Part shown: positions 15,394-17,045 of the stretch, in pieces
How the letters are laid out: each line of letters starts with the position of its first letter
Numbering within the stretch: the stretch's first letter is position 1
Assembly (NCBI GenBank): GCA_002369525.1
Contig: DFFN01000126.1
Coordinates: 1 to 17,045 of the forward strand
Source of the DNA: Lachnoclostridium sp. UBA3775
GTDB taxonomy: Bacteria > Bacillota > Clostridia > Lachnospirales > Lachnospiraceae
Direction of reading: 5' to 3'
Length of the DNA stretch: 17,045 nt
Program-made: the position numbers and the translations under genes
The notes under the pieces: generated by a model
The model's input: only the letters and a program-made list of their open reading frames with translations
Told to the model about the DNA's origin: nothing
The model's database searches: none

Positions 15394-16185
15394 TCAAAAG
15401 AATATCTCCTCGAACTTTTTTCTCAATATCCTTGTATTTATGGGCCGTTCTTTCGTTTCATGCGTGAGAAACAGTTTTTTGCCTACGTATATCCCGTTTT
15501 TTTCATAAGATTCTATTTTCAGAAGAGCCTTTGATGCATACTCGGGGTTATCCATCATCCCAAGATGCTCCACATACAAAACCTCGCGATCTTTGACCCT
15601 CAGCGTTTTAAAATCAGGATAAATCACTCCGACTCCCTCCAGCATAATGGGAAACTCATAGTGATATGGGATCCCCATGTCACAAAGCAAGTCTGCAATT
15701 ATTTTTTCCGACTTCGATCTCACCCGCTCTCCTTTTCTTGTAAATATTTCCGGAGCGTCTTCTGCAAAAGCTTTTCTTTTGTACTCTTCACTCTGCCATA
15801 ATACTGCATAGTGTTCGTCAGAAATTTCATGTGGTTTAATCAACTCTTTTCTTCCTGGACAAGCATTTTCGTAAAGTTGAACTATTTTTTGTCTGTTTTC
15901 CATTATTATCATTTTTTCAATCCGGTTCAGTTCTTCATCTGCCGCTTTTCTCACCTGCATATCATATCTTGCCTGAACAAGCTCTTTTACGTAACCGGTG
16001 TCGTTTTTAGAAATATACGTTCCTCGTGAATTGTCTTTTGTGCAATAAAAATAATCATATATTTTGCCGTGTTTACTGCATCTTATAGAGCCTTCCGGCG
16101 TTTCCCTCTTTCCTTTGCGATTATCAATGCACGAAATAATGCTTTTCAGCATGTCTGCGCGTTTTATCAACTCATCAATCAACAC
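15394..16185 (-). CDS. Hypothetical protein with a PD-(D/E)XK-like nuclease core
   Basis: This 263-residue protein resembles a family common in Clostridia but without an assigned role. The C-terminal half has nuclease-like motifs in order: RVRSKSEKIIADLL with E160, PYHYE with E177, YPDF with D191, and YVEHLGMMDNPEY with E206. This is the layout of a PD-(D/E)XK fold, although the usual lysine after E206 is absent (EHL), so activity is uncertain. The N-terminal half has a GSIRCSKHGKIYDYFYC segment and a long charged helix (about 75-105). Translation starts at GTG (16183-16185) behind AAAGGA; no in-frame ATG fits better. No clear promoter is visible, so readthrough from tuf across the repeat array is possible. 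Confidence 0.75.
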   Translation of the reverse strand: MLIDELIKRADMLKSIISCIDNRKGKRETPEGSIRCSKHGKIYDYFYCTKDNSRGTYISKNDTGYVKELVQARYDMQVRKAADEELNRIEKMIIMENRQKIVQLYENACPGRKELIKPHEISDEHYAVLWQSEEYKRKAFAEDAPEIFTRKGERVRSKSEKIIADLLCDMGIPYHYEFPIMLEGVGVIYPDFKTLRVKDREVLYVEHLGMMDNPEYASKALLKIESYEKNGIYVGKKLFLTHETKERPINTRILRKKFEEIFF

Positions 16186-16262
16186 TTTTTTAGTCCTTTC
16201 ATTCTACTGATTCTTGCATGATGCATATCTTTGAACGTAGTATGCATGCACGTTTGTTTCTT

Positions 16263-16751
16263 GTTTTTTGTCTTTTTGAGGATTGCTGCGATTTGACAGA
16301 AAAACCGGGTGGAGGTTTTCTGTCTTTTGTGTGGTTTTGCAGATTTGACAAAAAAACCTGGCGGAGGTTTTCTGTCTTTTTGAGGATTGTATCGATTTGA
16401 CAGAAAAACCCGGCGGAGATTTTCTGTCTTTTGTGTGGTTTTGCTGATTTGACAGAAAAACAGGGCGGAGGTTTTCTGTCTTTGTAGTGGTTTTGCTGAT
16501 TTGACAGAAAAACAGGGCGGAGGTTTTCTGTCTTTTTGAGGATTGTATCGATTTGACAGAAAAATCTGGCGGAGATTTTCTGTCTTTTTGAGGATTGTAT
16601 CGATTTGACAGAAAAACCGGGTGGAGGTTTTCTGTCCTTGTAGTGGTTTTGCTGATTTGACAGAAAAACCGGGCGGAGATTTTCTGTCTTTTTAAGGATT
16701 GTATCGATTTGACAGAAGATTGACAGCGCGGCGGGGCATAACCGGCTGTCA
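16263..16751. repeat. Tandem array of 52-bp units, each with a 30-bp palindrome
   Basis: Eight palindromes start at exactly 52-base steps: 16295, 16347, 16399, 16451, 16503, 16555, 16607 and 16659. Each is about GACAGAAAAACC, a seven-base centre (GGGCGGA or close), then GGTTTTCTGTC. The 22-base spacers fall in two classes. One is like TTTTTGAGGATTGTATCGATTT; the other has GTGGTTTTGCTGATTT. A truncated unit precedes the array (16263-16272). The right edge degenerates and ends with a variant palindrome TGACAGC...GCTGTCA (16721-16751). The array lies between the tuf terminator and the nuclease gene. Confidence 0.92.
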
Positions 16752-16851
16752 AATTGATATTATCACTTTTGGTGACAGAAGAAAACGGACAATTGCGGCC
16801 AAATGCGGCCATTTTGGCATTTTGAAGATGAAAGGAATACTTGCAAAAGGG

Positions 16852-16884
16852 CGCAAAAAAGGGTTGCCGCTGCGGCAACCCTTT
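16852..16884 (-). terminator. Rho-independent terminator of tuf
   Basis: The arms at 16858-16870 and 16872-16884 are perfect complements of 13 bases (core GGGTTGCC/GGCAACCC) around a very short loop, and on the minus strand they end in a run of six or more T. It sits about 96 bases beyond the tuf stop codon. Confidence 0.92.
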
Positions 16885-16979
16885 CACTCGATCCGTTGTC
16901 CGATGGACAGGACGGACTCGTGTTTGTTTTAGGTCCATCGTCAAAAAGACGAAACGGACTAATGTTTGTTTGATCGTAA

Positions 16980-17045
16980 TCAGTCGATGATAGAGGTAAC
17001 AGTACCTGCACCAACTGTACGGCCACCCTCACGGATAGCGAAACG
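16980..17045 (-). CDS. tuf: Elongation factor Tu, C-terminal end (runs off the window edge)
   Basis: The last 21 codons and the stop (TGA, 16980-16982) encode RFAIREGGRTVGAGTVTSIID, the conserved end of EF-Tu domain 3. EF-Tu carries aminoacyl-tRNA to the ribosome as a GTP complex. The rest of the gene lies beyond base 17045. In many bacteria tuf closes the str operon (rpsL-rpsG-fusA-tuf) and is followed by rpsJ, which here appears only at the far left edge in the same orientation. The ending is too short to tell whether this is the only tuf copy. Confidence 0.97.
   Translation of the reverse strand, partial: RFAIREGGRTVGAGTVTSIID

Noticed and set aside
16263..16751. CRISPR array
   Set aside because: Spacers are not unique but belong to two repeated families, the palindromes vary from unit to unit, and no cas gene is present in the window.
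16204..16944. 246-codon open frame across the repeat array on the minus strand
   Set aside because: The 52-base period is not a multiple of three, so successive units are read in different frames. The frame is open only because the unit lacks stop codons. It also runs through the tuf terminator and has no convincing ribosome site.
1..17045. tRNA or rRNA genes, transposases, integrases
   Set aside because: No cloverleaf-like, rRNA-like or transposase-like sequence was seen on either strand.

Overview
Every gene I can support in this window lies on the minus strand, so the biological reading direction is from base 17045 down to base 1. The gene types suggest a low-to-moderate GC Firmicute of class Clostridia, probably an anaerobic peptide- and amino-acid-using gut-type bacterium. 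The clues are strong AGGAGG ribosome sites, sigma-A-like promoters, a PepV dipeptidase, a PepF-like M3 oligoendopeptidase, an AGCS alanine symporter and an Opp transporter. No gene allows a genus call.

The two edges are housekeeping genes. The right edge (16980-17045) is the C-terminus of elongation factor Tu followed by a strong terminator. The left edge (1-193) is the N-terminal two thirds of ribosomal protein S10. In many bacteria tuf is followed directly by rpsJ at the str/S10 operon junction. Here about 16.8 kb separates them, in the same orientation.

From right to left the window holds: tuf end and terminator; a roughly 490-bp array of 52-bp units, each with a 30-bp palindrome; a PD-(D/E)XK-like nuclease gene of unknown role; a COG1092/RlmI-like SAM methyltransferase gene with its own promoter and a foldable leader; a promoter followed by a probable eight-gene cluster (M3 oligoendopeptidase, four-helix membrane protein, peptide-binding lipoprotein, OppB, OppC, OppD, OppF, small tail-anchored protein); an AGCS alanine/glycine:sodium symporter; an intergenic region with four related inverted repeats; a PepV-type M20 dipeptidase; a terminator; and the rpsJ promoter with a long, structured 5' leader.

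The metabolic logic is peptide use. The Opp ABC transporter imports oligopeptides, the M3 enzyme cuts them in the cytosol, PepV cuts dipeptides, and the AGCS carrier moves alanine or glycine with sodium. The nuclease and methyltransferase have no obvious place in this. The least explained parts are the palindromic array beside the nuclease gene, the large extracytoplasmic insert in OppC that accompanies an enlarged binding protein, and the structured leaders of rpsJ and of the methyltransferase gene.
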